Shown here in pieces: positions 25,691-35,782 of a stretch of DNA of 52,005 nt. A program made the translations under genes and the position numbers. Within the stretch, counting starts at the first letter, position 1. Each line of letters starts with the position of its first letter. The notes beneath the pieces were generated by a model. It was not told the origin of the DNA. It searched no databases and saw only the letters and a program-made list of their open reading frames with translations. Origin of the DNA: Xenorhabdus szentirmaii DSM 16338 (GTDB lineage Bacteria > Pseudomonadota > Gammaproteobacteria > Enterobacterales > Enterobacteriaceae); contig NZ_NIBV01000005.1 of the NCBI RefSeq assembly GCF_002632585.1, positions 30,872 to 82,876 on the forward strand, given 5' to 3'.

Positions 25691-26674
25691 TTAGATAGCC
25701 ACATTGTCAATCATGTTAATATGGTTATTTGTTTTTTCTTCATTAATTAATAATGATGCGGACACCTCTATACCATCCATATCAATAGTTAGTAGCTGGA
25801 GCCAAAAATCTTTTGTTGCCACAAAGATTTTTCCTTTAAAATAGCTAATATTTCCAGGATTTTCGGTGTTTGATGGGATATTAGTAACATTAGCTGAAAG
25901 CACAACAATCTTCAGATTTTTTTGTGTTAAAAAATACGCTCCTGGATAACGATATGCTGCCCTTATATGCCTCTCCAATACCTGAGCCTCAAGCTGGAAA
26001 TTCAGATGATAATCAGAAGACTCTGGGCGACCAAAGTAACTACGGTTTTGCGTATTTTGAGGTTTATAAGAGAAATTTTTATTTACCATAAGAGGTATTA
26101 AGTCTAGCAACATTAAAATATTTTGTTCTTCCTGAGCAGTTCTCAAACCAATGCAAGTTTCTTTTTCTGAAAAATGAACAGGACGTTGCATAATTATATC
26201 ACCCGTATCAATCCCTTCATCCATTTTAATAGCACTAATAGATGTTTTGGTTTCACCATTTTTTATCATCCAATAAAATGGTGCTAATCCTGCATAACGA
26301 GGCAAAGGACTTGGATGGAAGTTAATGGGAATAACATTGGGAATATCTAATAACTCTCTGGTTAATAATTGTTGAAAATTAGCCACAATAAAATAATCTG
26401 GATTAGCTTCTTTTATTGATGTTATCGTTTCTAACGAACTTACTTTTTCTGGTCGTTTAATTTTAATACCCAAAGATATAGCTTCCTCTTCTATATTTAC
26501 AGGATATTTATCATTAATAAAATAATCACATTTATTATTTGGTGGAGAAGTTACAACCATTAGCAGCTCAATCATAGGATGAGCTGACAATATTCTTAAA
26601 AACGGAGAACCCAATTTTGAATTAATTTCAGTGAATAGCACTATTTTAGTTTTTTTTAACATAAAAATACTCAT
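25691..26674 (-). CDS. Formyltransferase (Fmt/ArnA-type, formyl-tetrahydrofolate dependent)
   Basis: 327 residues (a start at MLKKTKIV, 26,662, is also possible). The catalytic Asn/His/Asp set is present: INFHPSPLPRYAGLAPFYW and KMDEGIDTGDIIMQR. The C-terminal ~90 residues form the OB-like domain of Fmt-type enzymes. It transfers a formyl group to an amine (or sugar amine). In this context it most likely N-formylates the cluster's product or an intermediate; the housekeeping Fmt role is unlikely because the sequence is divergent and plasmid-borne. Spacing of 9 bp to the upstream gene suggests one operon. Confidence 0.85.
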   Translation of the reverse strand: MSIFMLKKTKIVLFTEINSKLGSPFLRILSAHPMIELLMVVTSPPNNKCDYFINDKYPVNIEEEAISLGIKIKRPEKVSSLETITSIKEANPDYFIVANFQQLLTRELLDIPNVIPINFHPSPLPRYAGLAPFYWMIKNGETKTSISAIKMDEGIDTGDIIMQRPVHFSEKETCIGLRTAQEEQNILMLLDLIPLMVNKNFSYKPQNTQNRSYFGRPESSDYHLNFQLEAQVLERHIRAAYRYPGAYFLTQKNLKIVVLSANVTNIPSNTENPGNISYFKGKIFVATKDFWLQLLTIDMDGIEVSASLLINEEKTNNHINMIDNVAI

Positions 26675-26683
26675 ATTTAAAAA

Positions 26684-27883
26684 TCAAAAGAAAATATTTT
26701 TTGATTTGCCGCCGACTAAAACATTTCCCGCTAACTGTAAAATAGAGTCTTGCGCTACTGCATGTTGGCACATTGTCTGTGCGTCACGAAGCCAACGATC
26801 AAGAGGAGATTTCCGATAGACTGAACTACCGCCGAGCAAGTTATACATCGATTGTACGATATTACGAGCTGTCTGAAAGGCATTATAACGAGCCAAAGCC
26901 GTTGTAATACGATCATCTGAAGCAGATTCAGTGCTACCTTCCAAAATATTTTGCCATTGTTTTTCAAGGCTGGTATATACTGATGCTCTAGCAGCGGCAA
27001 GCTCCATTTCGGCACGAGCTATTGCAGATTGAACACGAAAATCTGCAATCCAAGGGGTGTTAGTTGCACGATCAATACGATTTTTTACTTGCTCCCGAAC
27101 ATAATCCAAGCAAGAACGAGCCATTCCTAAAGGAACTCCTGCCATCTTTCGGAGGATGGTATCAGGTGAATTATAGAGAGGACCCGGGCGATATGGCTGT
27201 GAAAACGAAAAACTGTGTTTCTCAGGCACAAAAAGCCCTTCAACCGAATAATCTAAACTACCGCTACCAGCTAGTCCAGTTGTATTCCAGGTGTCTATAA
27301 TATTAAATTGCTCTGGCTTTGCTACCATAATACGCCAGTGTTTTTCTTCTCCAGTAATCGGATCTTTTTCTAGTACCCCATTACAGTAGACTAATACACC
27401 ACATATCAGTACATCACAGTGAGTTATGCCACTACCAAATCTCCAATTGCCACTGACAATATATCCCCCATCAACACGGTCAGCACGTCCCTGCGGATGA
27501 ATCCATCCTGAATTAGCAATATCAAGATTAGGATATAAGGAACGTGAAATATCGGGAGGTAAGAAACCAGAATATATTCCCGAATCCATACCAATCATAC
27601 TACACCAAGCAGCGGAAATGTCACCTGTAGCCAGAATCTCTATGAGCTGTGTCTGTTGAATAGATGTTAACTCAGGCCCACCCCATTCTTTAGGCATTGC
27701 AGCACGAAAAACACCTGTATTTCTTAAAAGGTCAATGACATTTGAAGTGAGCCTTCTATTGTTTTCAATTTTTTCTGAATTCTCCTTTAATATTGGAATA
27801 ATATTTTTAGCCTTATTAATAATATCCTCTGCATTATTTGGAATGATTTCATTATTATTAGAGCTAAAATCTGTGCTTTCCAT
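26684..27883 (-). CDS. Acyl-CoA-dehydrogenase-fold flavin monooxygenase (group D, two-component)
   Basis: 399 residues. The order is an N-terminal helical domain (NRRLTSNVIDLLRNTGVFRA, MPKEWGG), a beta-barrel middle (GGYIVSGNWRFGSGITHCD, TWNTTGLAGSGSLDYSVEGL) and a C-terminal four-helix bundle ending LLGGSSVYRKSPLDRWLRDA. This fits the reduced-flavin-dependent oxygenases related to HpaB/C2, IacA and DszC rather than true dehydrogenases, which need a catalytic Glu not evident here. It would hydroxylate an aromatic or nitrogen centre using FADH2/FMNH2 from the 24,900-25,433 reductase. Operon with its neighbours. Confidence 0.82.
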   Translation of the reverse strand: MESTDFSSNNNEIIPNNAEDIINKAKNIIPILKENSEKIENNRRLTSNVIDLLRNTGVFRAAMPKEWGGPELTSIQQTQLIEILATGDISAAWCSMIGMDSGIYSGFLPPDISRSLYPNLDIANSGWIHPQGRADRVDGGYIVSGNWRFGSGITHCDVLICGVLVYCNGVLEKDPITGEEKHWRIMVAKPEQFNIIDTWNTTGLAGSGSLDYSVEGLFVPEKHSFSFSQPYRPGPLYNSPDTILRKMAGVPLGMARSCLDYVREQVKNRIDRATNTPWIADFRVQSAIARAEMELAAARASVYTSLEKQWQNILEGSTESASDDRITTALARYNAFQTARNIVQSMYNLLGGSSVYRKSPLDRWLRDAQTMCQHAVAQDSILQLAGNVLVGGKSKNIFF

Positions 27884-27905
27884 TTTCTTTCCCTTATTTT
27901 ATTAA

Positions 27906-29432
27906 TTAAAAATAACGCCCAGTGGAAATAATTCCATTAGGATCTAGCATGTTTTTCAGCTTCTTATTAACTGCACGTTCAGTTTGTGAGTAATAGTGCT
28001 CAATAAAATTAGTGTGATTAATGTCTAAACGGTAAGGATAAAATCCTTTATAAGTAAAGTGCTCATAGATTAAATCCAGAGTTTCATGTGACTTGCTGAT
28101 CTGATCTTTGACGGGTGGAAATTTTATTGAAATAACTAAATCTATAACATCAGAAGATAACGCATTTACAGTTGTACCAATTTTGACACCCATTTTTTTA
28201 GAGATATCATCAATAATAGATAAAGCTTCGGTAATAGTTTCTCCTTTAAATGGTATGAAGGCCAAAAAGAAAATCCAGCCACCACCTTTACTATCTACCT
28301 CCTTAGCATTTTGCCCAGTAGCCGCACGAAGCATATGCTCATTCCATGAAGGATCACCAGCATAAGCATGTTCTACAACTTGTAAAACAAAGTCATTTCT
28401 GTCTGAACTAATCTCATTTGAGTGAATTAATTTTGTAAATATTCCACTATTTTTGGCTTCTTCAAACAATATAGATACAATTGCTTCTACTTTTTTAGGG
28501 TTACCAGACACACATATCAAAGTGAGATGCTCGTCTCCTGAGCCACCGTAAGATTCAGTAGAAACTGTGTCATAGATTTTTAATACGCCAGAAACCATCT
28601 CCTGTGCATACCAATCTCTGAATAAATTAACAGCGTCTAATAATTTTTTCCTGGGAAAATGTAAATGTAAGACAGTTTGTGTTTGCGGTCTGGGTAATAA
28701 TCGAACTACGGCTCCAGTTACTATTCCAAGGTTAGATTGGGTATAAAGGTGCAATAATGAAGGACCATGTCCAAATGTATTAAATGCAGTCTTTCTTTCT
28801 GTATGTGGCCACCATCCTACTGTGATTTTTTCACCATCAGGTGTTATCACCTCCAATCCTAGCAAATCATTAGTTCTTTGGTGACGTAATCCAACACCGC
28901 GCTCCAGAATATTACCTATTACACTTGTGTGTCCAGAAGAAGCGGTCACGTTCAGCATGCGTGAACTATCTTTTAATAAATTAGCTAAATTTAGCTGTGT
29001 TACACCAGGTTCTATTATGGCCCACCCATCTTCAATATTTATGTCTCGAATATTTGTTAATCTATCTAGAATTACGATAATAGCATCTTCATTGACAGGC
29101 TCTTTAGAACCTAATCCCCAATTATATCCAGAACTAACGATATGTAATCCTAATTTCGAATTATTTTTATTCATTATATCTACAATCTGGATTATTTCAT
29201 TGATAGAACCAGGTCTAACAATGGTACTAACCTTTTTTGGAGTAAATAAACTTACATTTCTCCCCAAGGTAAGAGTTGATATTTCACCAGATTTAATTTG
29301 AATATATTTCTCACCGACTATTTTTTTTAGTTCAAAAATAATATTATTCAAAGAGCAAACATCACTTTTTTCTTCTGTTATATCCATAATTTTTAGATCC
29401 ATTAATGTGAAATTGGAAACCATTTTTTTCAT
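27906..29432 (-). CDS. FAD-linked oxidase of the vanillyl-alcohol-oxidase/4-cresol-dehydrogenase type
   Basis: 508 residues. FAD-binding PCMH domain: IVRPGSINEIIQIVDIMNKN, SSGYNWGLGS, IEPGVTQLNLANLL, SSGHTSVIGNILERGVGLRH (a VAO-like block), LLGLEVITPDGEKITVG. The C-terminal end KLKNMLDPNGIISTGRYF is typical of the family. These enzymes oxidise para-substituted phenols at the benzylic carbon. The gene overlaps the chorismate mutase gene by 4 bp (ATGA), a tight coupling, which hints that a chorismate/prephenate-derived phenol is the substrate; that is inference. Confidence 0.82.
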   Translation of the reverse strand: MKKMVSNFTLMDLKIMDITEEKSDVCSLNNIIFELKKIVGEKYIQIKSGEISTLTLGRNVSLFTPKKVSTIVRPGSINEIIQIVDIMNKNNSKLGLHIVSSGYNWGLGSKEPVNEDAIIVILDRLTNIRDINIEDGWAIIEPGVTQLNLANLLKDSSRMLNVTASSGHTSVIGNILERGVGLRHQRTNDLLGLEVITPDGEKITVGWWPHTERKTAFNTFGHGPSLLHLYTQSNLGIVTGAVVRLLPRPQTQTVLHLHFPRKKLLDAVNLFRDWYAQEMVSGVLKIYDTVSTESYGGSGDEHLTLICVSGNPKKVEAIVSILFEEAKNSGIFTKLIHSNEISSDRNDFVLQVVEHAYAGDPSWNEHMLRAATGQNAKEVDSKGGGWIFFLAFIPFKGETITEALSIIDDISKKMGVKIGTTVNALSSDVIDLVISIKFPPVKDQISKSHETLDLIYEHFTYKGFYPYRLDINHTNFIEHYYSQTERAVNKKLKNMLDPNGIISTGRYF

Positions 29433-29821
29433 TCAGAAAATGGCCTTGAAGAAATTGTACCAGGAAGATAAATATGTTTATGAGGTTGTTCACCATAAGG
29501 CCATTGTACATGAGCCATTACCCTAATAACACGAGGTATCATCATACTAGTATTATTTTCTACAGCACACAAAGATGGAATTTTTATTCCAGATTCATAG
29601 AGAACTAAAGGCGGTAATTCAGTAGTAAGATCAGGTGTAACAGTAAAAAATAAACTTACAAAATCAGTAATTGATAAATGATTATTAGATATAATTTCAT
29701 CAATCATTAGTAATGTACTTGAAGCAATGCTTTCAGTTGTATCAAAGTCAACCTGAACCGCACCACGAATAGCAACTAATTTGATTGCTGAATGTGTGGC
29801 TTTTATTTGTGTATAAGACAT
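29429..29821 (-). CDS. AroH-type monofunctional chorismate mutase
   Basis: 130 residues, compared with ~127 for Bacillus subtilis AroH. The active-site residues keep the AroH spacing: R19 (AIRGAV), C85 and E88 (SLCAVEN), R100 (RVIRVMAHV) and Y118 (HIYLPG), corresponding to AroH R7, C75, E78, R90 and Y108. It converts chorismate to prephenate. Enterobacteria normally use the unrelated AroQ fold, so a plasmid AroH-type enzyme at the head of a biosynthetic operon points to diversion of chorismate into a specialised product. First gene of the leftward operon. Confidence 0.85.
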   Translation of the reverse strand: MSYTQIKATHSAIKLVAIRGAVQVDFDTTESIASSTLLMIDEIISNNHLSITDFVSLFFTVTPDLTTELPPLVLYESGIKIPSLCAVENNTSMMIPRVIRVMAHVQWPYGEQPHKHIYLPGTISSRPFSE

Positions 29822-30286
29822 ATTTCACTCTACCAACTTAGAATTTATCAAATGACATTATAATTATTAATTCGGTAGCTATTTATTTCTGCTCACAAGC
29901 TCCTAAGGCGGCAAAATCACTTAATTTAAAGAAAATCGCAATCGCCACCGGATTAAACATTATTTAATTTATGTATTTTACATTTTGATACAAATGTATA
30001 CTATGTCCTAACTTCAAGTCAATCTATTGTTAGATTTTATATTTTGTGAGTTATAAATATATATGACATCTATAATTAATAGAAAACAAACCATTTTCAT
30101 ATTAAATTGTTTTTATTTACACGAAAAATTATTTTCATGAGCAAATTAATTTAAATGAGAATAAAATGGTAACTAAAAGAAATGATAACATTTCCAAAAT
30201 GGTTCCTATTGTCATTCATAGTATTGAAAGAGTAGTCAAAGTAGTTTAACGTTTCATATTTTATATGAATCTATTTAGGAATATTT
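29822..30286. promoter_or_regulatory. Divergent promoter region of the biosynthetic cluster
   Basis: 465 bp, very AT-rich, between the leftward operon (chorismate mutase first) and the rightward MFS gene. It must hold both promoters. I see no gene and no clear operator, only repeated AT tracts. No regulator gene is in the cluster. Confidence 0.6.
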
Positions 30287-31444
30287 ATGAAACATAATAA
30301 TGTTATGTTACTACTTGTCTTAGCCATTGCTGTCTTTGGGGTTATTACCACTGAAGTAGCAGTAATCGGCTTGTTACCACAATTAGGGTCACAACTTAAC
30401 GTGACACCTACACAAGTCGGTTTTCTTGTTAGTATTTATGCTGTCATTGTTGCCATAACAGGGCCATTTATTACATTACTACTATCGCGATATAATAAAA
30501 AACACATCCTTCTTACAATTCTTTTTATATTTGTTATATCTAATCTTATCTATGCCACCACAAGCAGTTTTAATTTAATCCTCTTCTTCAGGATATTGCC
30601 AGCACTGTTTCATGCTACTTTCTTTGCTGTGGCACTCGTCATTGCAGCCAATTCAGTAGTTAAAGAGAAAAGCCCAAGAGCCGTAGCACAAGTTTTCGCT
30701 GGAGTTGCTGTAGGATTAGTATTAGGCATGCCGGTAAGCTCTTTTATTGCAGAACATTTATCATTAAGTGCTGCATTTTATTTTGGTTCAATATCCTGTT
30801 TGCTCGCTCTTATAGGTATTTTATTTTTCGTTCCTTCTTCTATTCCTGTAGAAAAAGTTAACTTTTCCAGCCAATTAATTGTATTACGCAATGGAAAATT
30901 ATGGTTAACAATTGTTACAGTAACAGCCGTATTTTCTGCGATGTTTGCAAATTTTAGTTATATAGCAGACTATCTTGCTAAAATCACACGTCTTGATAAT
31001 GATACTATTAGTATATTTCTAGTCTTTTTTGGTATTAGCGGAGTACTTGGTAATTATATCTTCAGCATCTTTCTACAAAAAAACACTATAAAAACAACAA
31101 AATTATATCCAGTTTTACTGACTTTGTTGTATATTTTTATTTGGATTCTAGGTTTTTCTCCAATAGCTATATTGATATTAATTTTTTTTTGGGGAGTGTT
31201 ACATTCGGCAGGACTCGTTATCAGCCAAACATGGCTTATGAGGGAGGCCAATGAAGCACCTGAGTTTGCCAATAGCCTGTATATATCGTTTTCAAATTTA
31301 GGAATCACCATAGGTGCTATGGTCGGAGGGTGGGGTGTAACTTATTTAGGTGTTCATTCCGTTGTTCTTATTAGTATCATATTTACAGTTACAGCATTTT
31401 TAAGTATCTATCTTAAGAATAAAATAGACAGTAATATTGGTTAG
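30287..31444 (+). CDS. MFS exporter (drug:H+ antiporter type, 12 spans)
   Basis: 385 residues, almost entirely hydrophobic with about 12 spans. The first loop shows the antiporter pattern ISIYAVIVAITGPFITLLL...RYNKKHIL (motif A region), and the long helix AVAQVFAGVAVGLVLGMPVSS carries the motif-C-like Gly/Pro pattern of exporters (AraJ/NepI/YdhP-like). It is divergent from the operon and the only transporter nearby, so export of, or self-protection against, the cluster product is the natural role. RBS AGGAA lies upstream of the ATG. Confidence 0.88.
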   Translation: MKHNNVMLLLVLAIAVFGVITTEVAVIGLLPQLGSQLNVTPTQVGFLVSIYAVIVAITGPFITLLLSRYNKKHILLTILFIFVISNLIYATTSSFNLILFFRILPALFHATFFAVALVIAANSVVKEKSPRAVAQVFAGVAVGLVLGMPVSSFIAEHLSLSAAFYFGSISCLLALIGILFFVPSSIPVEKVNFSSQLIVLRNGKLWLTIVTVTAVFSAMFANFSYIADYLAKITRLDNDTISIFLVFFGISGVLGNYIFSIFLQKNTIKTTKLYPVLLTLLYIFIWILGFSPIAILILIFFWGVLHSAGLVISQTWLMREANEAPEFANSLYISFSNLGITIGAMVGGWGVTYLGVHSVVLISIIFTVTAFLSIYLKNKIDSNIG

Positions 31445-31826
31445 ACTCCGAATGATGGTAAGGCATGCGGATAATGTTCAACTAATAGAGTAGGGTAGCA
31501 CCTCATCCTACTTTATTAAGATAAATGATAACTCCATTAAAAATATTACAGAAAATATTCGAGTAAAATCAGGAAATAAGCACATTATTTCAGCCTCACT
31601 TTAAATGATAATTACTTCTTAAAAAGAATTTAATAGTGTTTGTGTCGAATTAAACTTAACCATACAAACAACTAATTAGGTTTTTATCGTTAACCAAGAA
31701 ATTAAAAAATAATATTGGGGTTCTAAGCCGGAAAATAGCATTCGGTTAAGGAAACAACGATGTGGTAAAATAGGGTTTAAATGGATCCTGTAAATAATTC
31801 TGTGTATTTGCCCATTTATTAAAGGT
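31445..31826. other. Non-coding stretch after the MFS gene
   Basis: About 380 bp, AT-rich, without a convincing gene. It contains an imperfect hairpin at 31,489-31,512 (AGTAGG / CCTACT followed by TTTATT) that may terminate the MFS transcript. Confidence 0.45.
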
Positions 31827-31966
31827 GATCGTTTAAACGGTCACCAAACTCAGTAATAAAACGACTCATTGCCTGTTTCCAGTTTTGAATAGGCATACTC
31901 CATTTTTTAGAGGCCGATTCGAGCGCTAGATAAATCACTTTACGTTTCTTAACCGCATGACGAATA
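31827..31966 (-). mobile_element. IS256-family transposase C-terminal fragment
   Basis: The minus strand reads AVKKRKVIYLALESASKKWS then MPIQNWKQAMSRFITEFGDR LNDHL and a TAA, the standard end of IS256-family transposases. The fragment abuts the transposon end at 31,964 and has replaced that end's outer ~11 bp. Confidence 0.75.
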
Positions 31967-32042
31967 ACACATGTAAGATATTGGCATAGGTGTGAGTAGT
32001 TATGAAAGCGCCTTATGGCCGAACATTTTTACACCCTATCTG
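31964..32042 (+). repeat. 79-bp direct repeat, right copy; inner Tn3-type end without its outer 11 bp
   Basis: Matches 24,586-24,664 with about nine differences. The first part corresponds to positions 11-38 of the terminal repeat, but the outer GGGG... is missing, so this inner end is probably dead. It also covers the last codons of the resolvase. Confidence 0.7.
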
Positions 32043-32606
32043 CACACCTCGGTATCGGAGATAGCGGTAAAGGGTTACTTTGCTTATCCCCAAATTTTCC
32101 GCTATTTCTTTTACACTCAACTCACTTTGTGTATACAGCGCCTCAGCAGCAATCGCTTTCTTTTTTGCCACTTCATTTAGACCTTGTGGTCGACCGCCTG
32201 AACGTCCCCGTGCTCTGGCTGAAGCCAAACCTGCCTGTGTTCGCTCAACAATCAGATCGCGTTCAAACTCAGCTAATGAGGCAAATAAATTAAATACCAG
32301 CCGACCTTGCGCATTGGTGGTATCTATAGGGTCTTGAAGGCTTTTAAGACCAACGCCTTTTTCCAGTAACTGATTCACTAACTCAATCAGATGCCGGAGA
32401 GAACGGCCTAATCGGTCAAGTTTACAGATAACAATGACATCACCCGGACGGATTTTACTCAGGAGCTGTTCAAGAACCGGACGGGCTACTTTTATCCCAC
32501 TCGCTGTTTCACAAAAAATTTCATCACAACCCGCCTGCCGTAGTTGATCGAGCTGCATGTTAGCGTGTTGCTCATGTGTGGAGATGCGCGCGTAACCAAA
32601 TTTCAT
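32013..32606 (-). CDS. tnpR: Serine resolvase of the second Tn3-family element
   Basis: 197 residues. Catalytic Ser9 in FGYARISTHEQ, then CDEIFCETASGIKVARPVLE, VICKLDRLGRSLRHL (active-site arginines), EFERDLIVERTQAGLASAR and a C-terminal helix-turn-helix (SVKEIAENLGISKVTLYRYL). The last ~10 residues lie in the transposon end. Complete. Transcribed divergently from the tnpA pseudogene. Confidence 0.93.
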   Translation of the reverse strand: MKFGYARISTHEQHANMQLDQLRQAGCDEIFCETASGIKVARPVLEQLLSKIRPGDVIVICKLDRLGRSLRHLIELVNQLLEKGVGLKSLQDPIDTTNAQGRLVFNLFASLAEFERDLIVERTQAGLASARARGRSGGRPQGLNEVAKKKAIAAEALYTQSELSVKEIAENLGISKVTLYRYLRYRGVQIGCKNVRP

Positions 32607-32773
32607 GCGATAAGTTTCATAAACTCATTAGTTTTTAATAAGGTAAACTTTGATTTTGTAAACCTGTTTTTGATACCTGAATTCTCCTTTAAGAAGGCGG
32701 TTGCATTTTGTCATCATCTGGTTTACAAAAACCTTCGTATTAATGAACCGTTCAGCGTGACGAGTATACCACT
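32607..32773. promoter_or_regulatory. res: Divergent tnpR/tnpA promoter and res region
   Basis: 167-bp gap between divergent resolvase and transposase genes, the canonical place of res. It is AT-rich with several TTTGTAAA-like half-sites (32,650-32,735). Subsites not delimited. Confidence 0.55.
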
Positions 32774-35739
32774 ATGACCTCGGTTGACCGCACGGCTTAT
32801 CCGCACTTCAATAAATCCCTATCGCAAAAAGAGCTGGCGTCCTGTTATGCTCTCAGCGACAATGAACTGACTTTCATCCGGCAAAATACCCGCAGCCAAC
32901 ACAGCCAATTAAACTTGGCCATCAGACTCAAAACCCGCCAACATCTCGGTTATTTTATTACTTTCTCTCAGATCCCATTTTCAGTTGTTCAATTTATTGC
33001 TACTCAGTTGAATTTGCCAGAGAACTTTCGTTTGATACCGGAACGACGTGACAGAAAAGCTACATACCGTTACAAGATCCTTTCCCGTCAGTATCTGGAC
33101 AGTCACCTTTTTACCCAGCAAGCACGTCAGAATATCGTTAGTTTGATCCATCAATCAGCTTACACTATGAGTGATCCTGCTGATTTAATTAATGTTGCAC
33201 TTGAATATCTCAGCAAAAAGAATATTGAATTACCCGCGTTCAGTACGCTGAAACGCCTGGCCAGCCATGAACGTCAACTGGTTCATAACGAACTGTATTT
33301 GCAAATTACCCAGTCACTCACGATACCACAGCAAAATACGCTTGATGCCCTGCTTTTGATCAAGGAAGGTGAACTGACAACACGCTTTACCTGGGTAAAA
33401 CAGACGCCGGGGCCTGCAACACTTCAGCATTTTCGTCTATGGGCTGATCGGTTGGCTTTATTGGATAACATCATTGATCCCCGTTCATTTTTTCACGGTG
33501 TTGCTTATACAAAAATTCGTCAGTTTGCAGCCGAAGCGACTGCTTATGCTATTGGTGATATGCGAGGGATACGCAACAAACCTAAACTTTATACCTTGTT
33601 GCTAAGTTTACTTTTTCTTACCCAGTCAACCACACGCGATGAAGTTATTACGACGTTTTTACGGCGAATGAAACGCGTGGTTCATTCAGCGCAAGAAAAA
33701 TTACGCATCATGCAGGAAAAACACCGTGAAACGGAAGAACACTTGATAATGTTGTTAGGCGCAGTTTTGCAGTATTCCCCAGAAACCGATACAGATGAAG
33801 CATTGGGAAAACATGTCAGAAAAATCATGACCGCACAGGGTGGTTTGGCGGCACTGAGCTCTCTGGTCAACGAAGTGACCGCCTGTCATAACAATAATTA
33901 TCTGCCCTTCTTATGGAAATTCCATACTGTTAATCGCTCGGTGATCTTTCAATTACTGAATGTAATACAACTGCATTCCTCCACTCAGGATTGCAGCTTG
34001 ATTAACGCACTGGCATACGTCTGCCAGCACCAAAAAACACGAAAACCCAAGATTCCGGCGGATGTTGATATTCATTTTGCTTCTCAACGCTGGCACGCCT
34101 TTGTATGTATCAAAGAAAATGGACATCCATTCTTCAATCGCAGGGCACTGGAGGTTTGTGTATTCCTTCATCTCGCCGAAGCTCTCCAGTGTGGGGACAT
34201 CTATGTTGAATATTCGAATGAGTATGCGGATTATCGTGCTCAGTTACTGCCGTGGGAGGCCTGTCAGGAACGTTTATCTGCGTATTGTCAGTCGCTGTCA
34301 CTACCTGATTCCGGTCCTGCTTTTATTACTGCTTTGCAGAAACAACTGGTACTGGCAGCAGAAAAAACCGACAACGATTTTCCTGATAACAGCGAATTCA
34401 GTATTGATGATGAAGGTATTCCTCATCTGAAACGCGCTGGAACATCATCAACGCCAGAAGAGCTGGAACAATTTAAAAAAGCCATATATGACCGAATGCC
34501 AGAGCGTCATTTACTGGATATTCTGAGAGATGTACAACATTGGACACGATATCATAAACACTTCGGTCCTGCCTCAGGAGCAAGTCCGAAGCTCTCAGAT
34601 CCCGCCCGGGGTTATTTATTTACCGTATTCGGTTTTGGTTGCAACCTCGGTACGTCACAGACAGCCAGCCATGCTCCCGGCAATATCAATCGACAAACGC
34701 TCAGAAGAATTAATACCCAGCATACTAATGCAGCCAAACTTCAGTCTGCTCTGGAAGAGATCATTGAGAATTATGCCCGATTTGATTTACCTTCGTTTTG
34801 GGGTAAGCGTAATGTTGCCATTGCAGACGGAACACACATGGAGTTACGAAAAAATAATCTCCTTGGTGAACAACATATCCGTTACGGGGTTATGGGGGGA
34901 TTGCTTATCACCATATATCCAGTGAATATATCGCATTATTCAGTCATTTTATCGCCTGTGGCGTCTGGGAAGCGGTGTATATCCTTGATGCTTTACTGCT
35001 TAACAAGTCTGTCTATCAACCCGATACATTACATGCAGATACTCAGGGACAGAGTGAACCCGTTTTTGCGCTGGCCTATTTACTGGGAATCAAACTTTTC
35101 CCCCGAATGAGAAACTGGAACGATGTGGTGTTTTATCGTCCATCAAATGATGCAAAATATAAACATATCGATAAGCTGTTTACGAAAACGGTTGATTGGG
35201 GATTGATTCAGACGCACTGGCAGGATTTGATACAAGTCGTCTTATCCATTCAGGCGGGTAGGGTATTACCCTCAATGTTACTGAGAAAACTGAACAGTAA
35301 CAATCGACAGAACAAACTTTATCGCGCCTTTCGGGAACTGGGCCGGGTTGTTCGCACTTTATTTTTATTACGATATCTGTCTGAATCTGATTTTCGACAA
35401 ACAATACGGGCAGAAACAACAAAAATTGAATCCTATAATGATTTTCTGGATTGGATTACCTTTGGTGGACAGATAATCAAAAGCGGTGATCCTGTAGAGC
35501 AGGCAAAGCAGGTGAAATACTCGGATATTATAGCCAATGCCATTATGCTTCGTAATGTTTCAGATTTAACAGAGATACTGACAAAAGTATCCGATGATGG
35601 TCATAAAATAACGCCAGAACAGGTAGCGGCACTCAGTCCTTATATACGTGATCATATACGCCGATTTGGTCGATATGATGTGGATATGACAATTTTTCCC
35701 CCAGAATTAAATCCCAAGCCTATTCCAATTGGCGTATGA
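32774..35739 (+). pseudogene. tnpA: Tn3-family transposase, one frameshift
   Basis: The frame 32,774-35,110 runs well to HIRYG, then goes out of phase. From the run GGGG at 34,886-34,889 the +1-shifted phase reads GYGGIAYHHISSEYIALFSH and continues in the frame 34,975-35,739 (ADTQGQSEPVFALAYLLGIK, MRNWNDVVFYRP). One missing G explains everything. The repaired length is ~988 residues, a normal TnpA. The downstream stop lies 6 bp before the terminal repeat. Either a recent mutation or a homopolymer sequencing error. Confidence 0.9.
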
Positions 35740-35744
35740 AAACA

Positions 35745-35782
35745 GACTATGCCAACATTTTGCACGTATTATGAACAGCCCC
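35745..35782 (-). repeat. Tn3-type terminal repeat, right end
   Basis: Read leftwards from 35,782: GGGGCTGTTCATAATACG and on. It lies just past the tnpA stop, as in other Tn3 elements, and pairs with 24,576-24,613. Confidence 0.8.

Larger units (their letters stand above)
24576..35782. mobile_element. Tn3-family element enclosing the biosynthetic cluster (composite, tnpA frameshifted)
   Basis: The right end (35,745-35,782, read leftwards: GGGGCTGTTCATAATACG) lies just past the tnpA stop. A matching end (32 of 38 identical) lies at 24,576-24,613, and a third, outer-truncated copy lies at 31,964-31,992 next to tnpR. The basic transposon was therefore probably 31.96-35.78 kb, and 24,576 is a solo end. 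Together the outer ends enclose the flavin/chorismate-mutase cluster. The flanks (ATAAC left, GAGCC right) show no target duplication. The broken tnpA means that movement would need a transposase in trans. Confidence 0.6.

Noticed and set aside
32774..35739. Programmed frameshifting in the second tnpA
   Set aside because: Tn3-family transposases are not made by frameshifting, and the site is a plain G run; mutation or read error is simpler.
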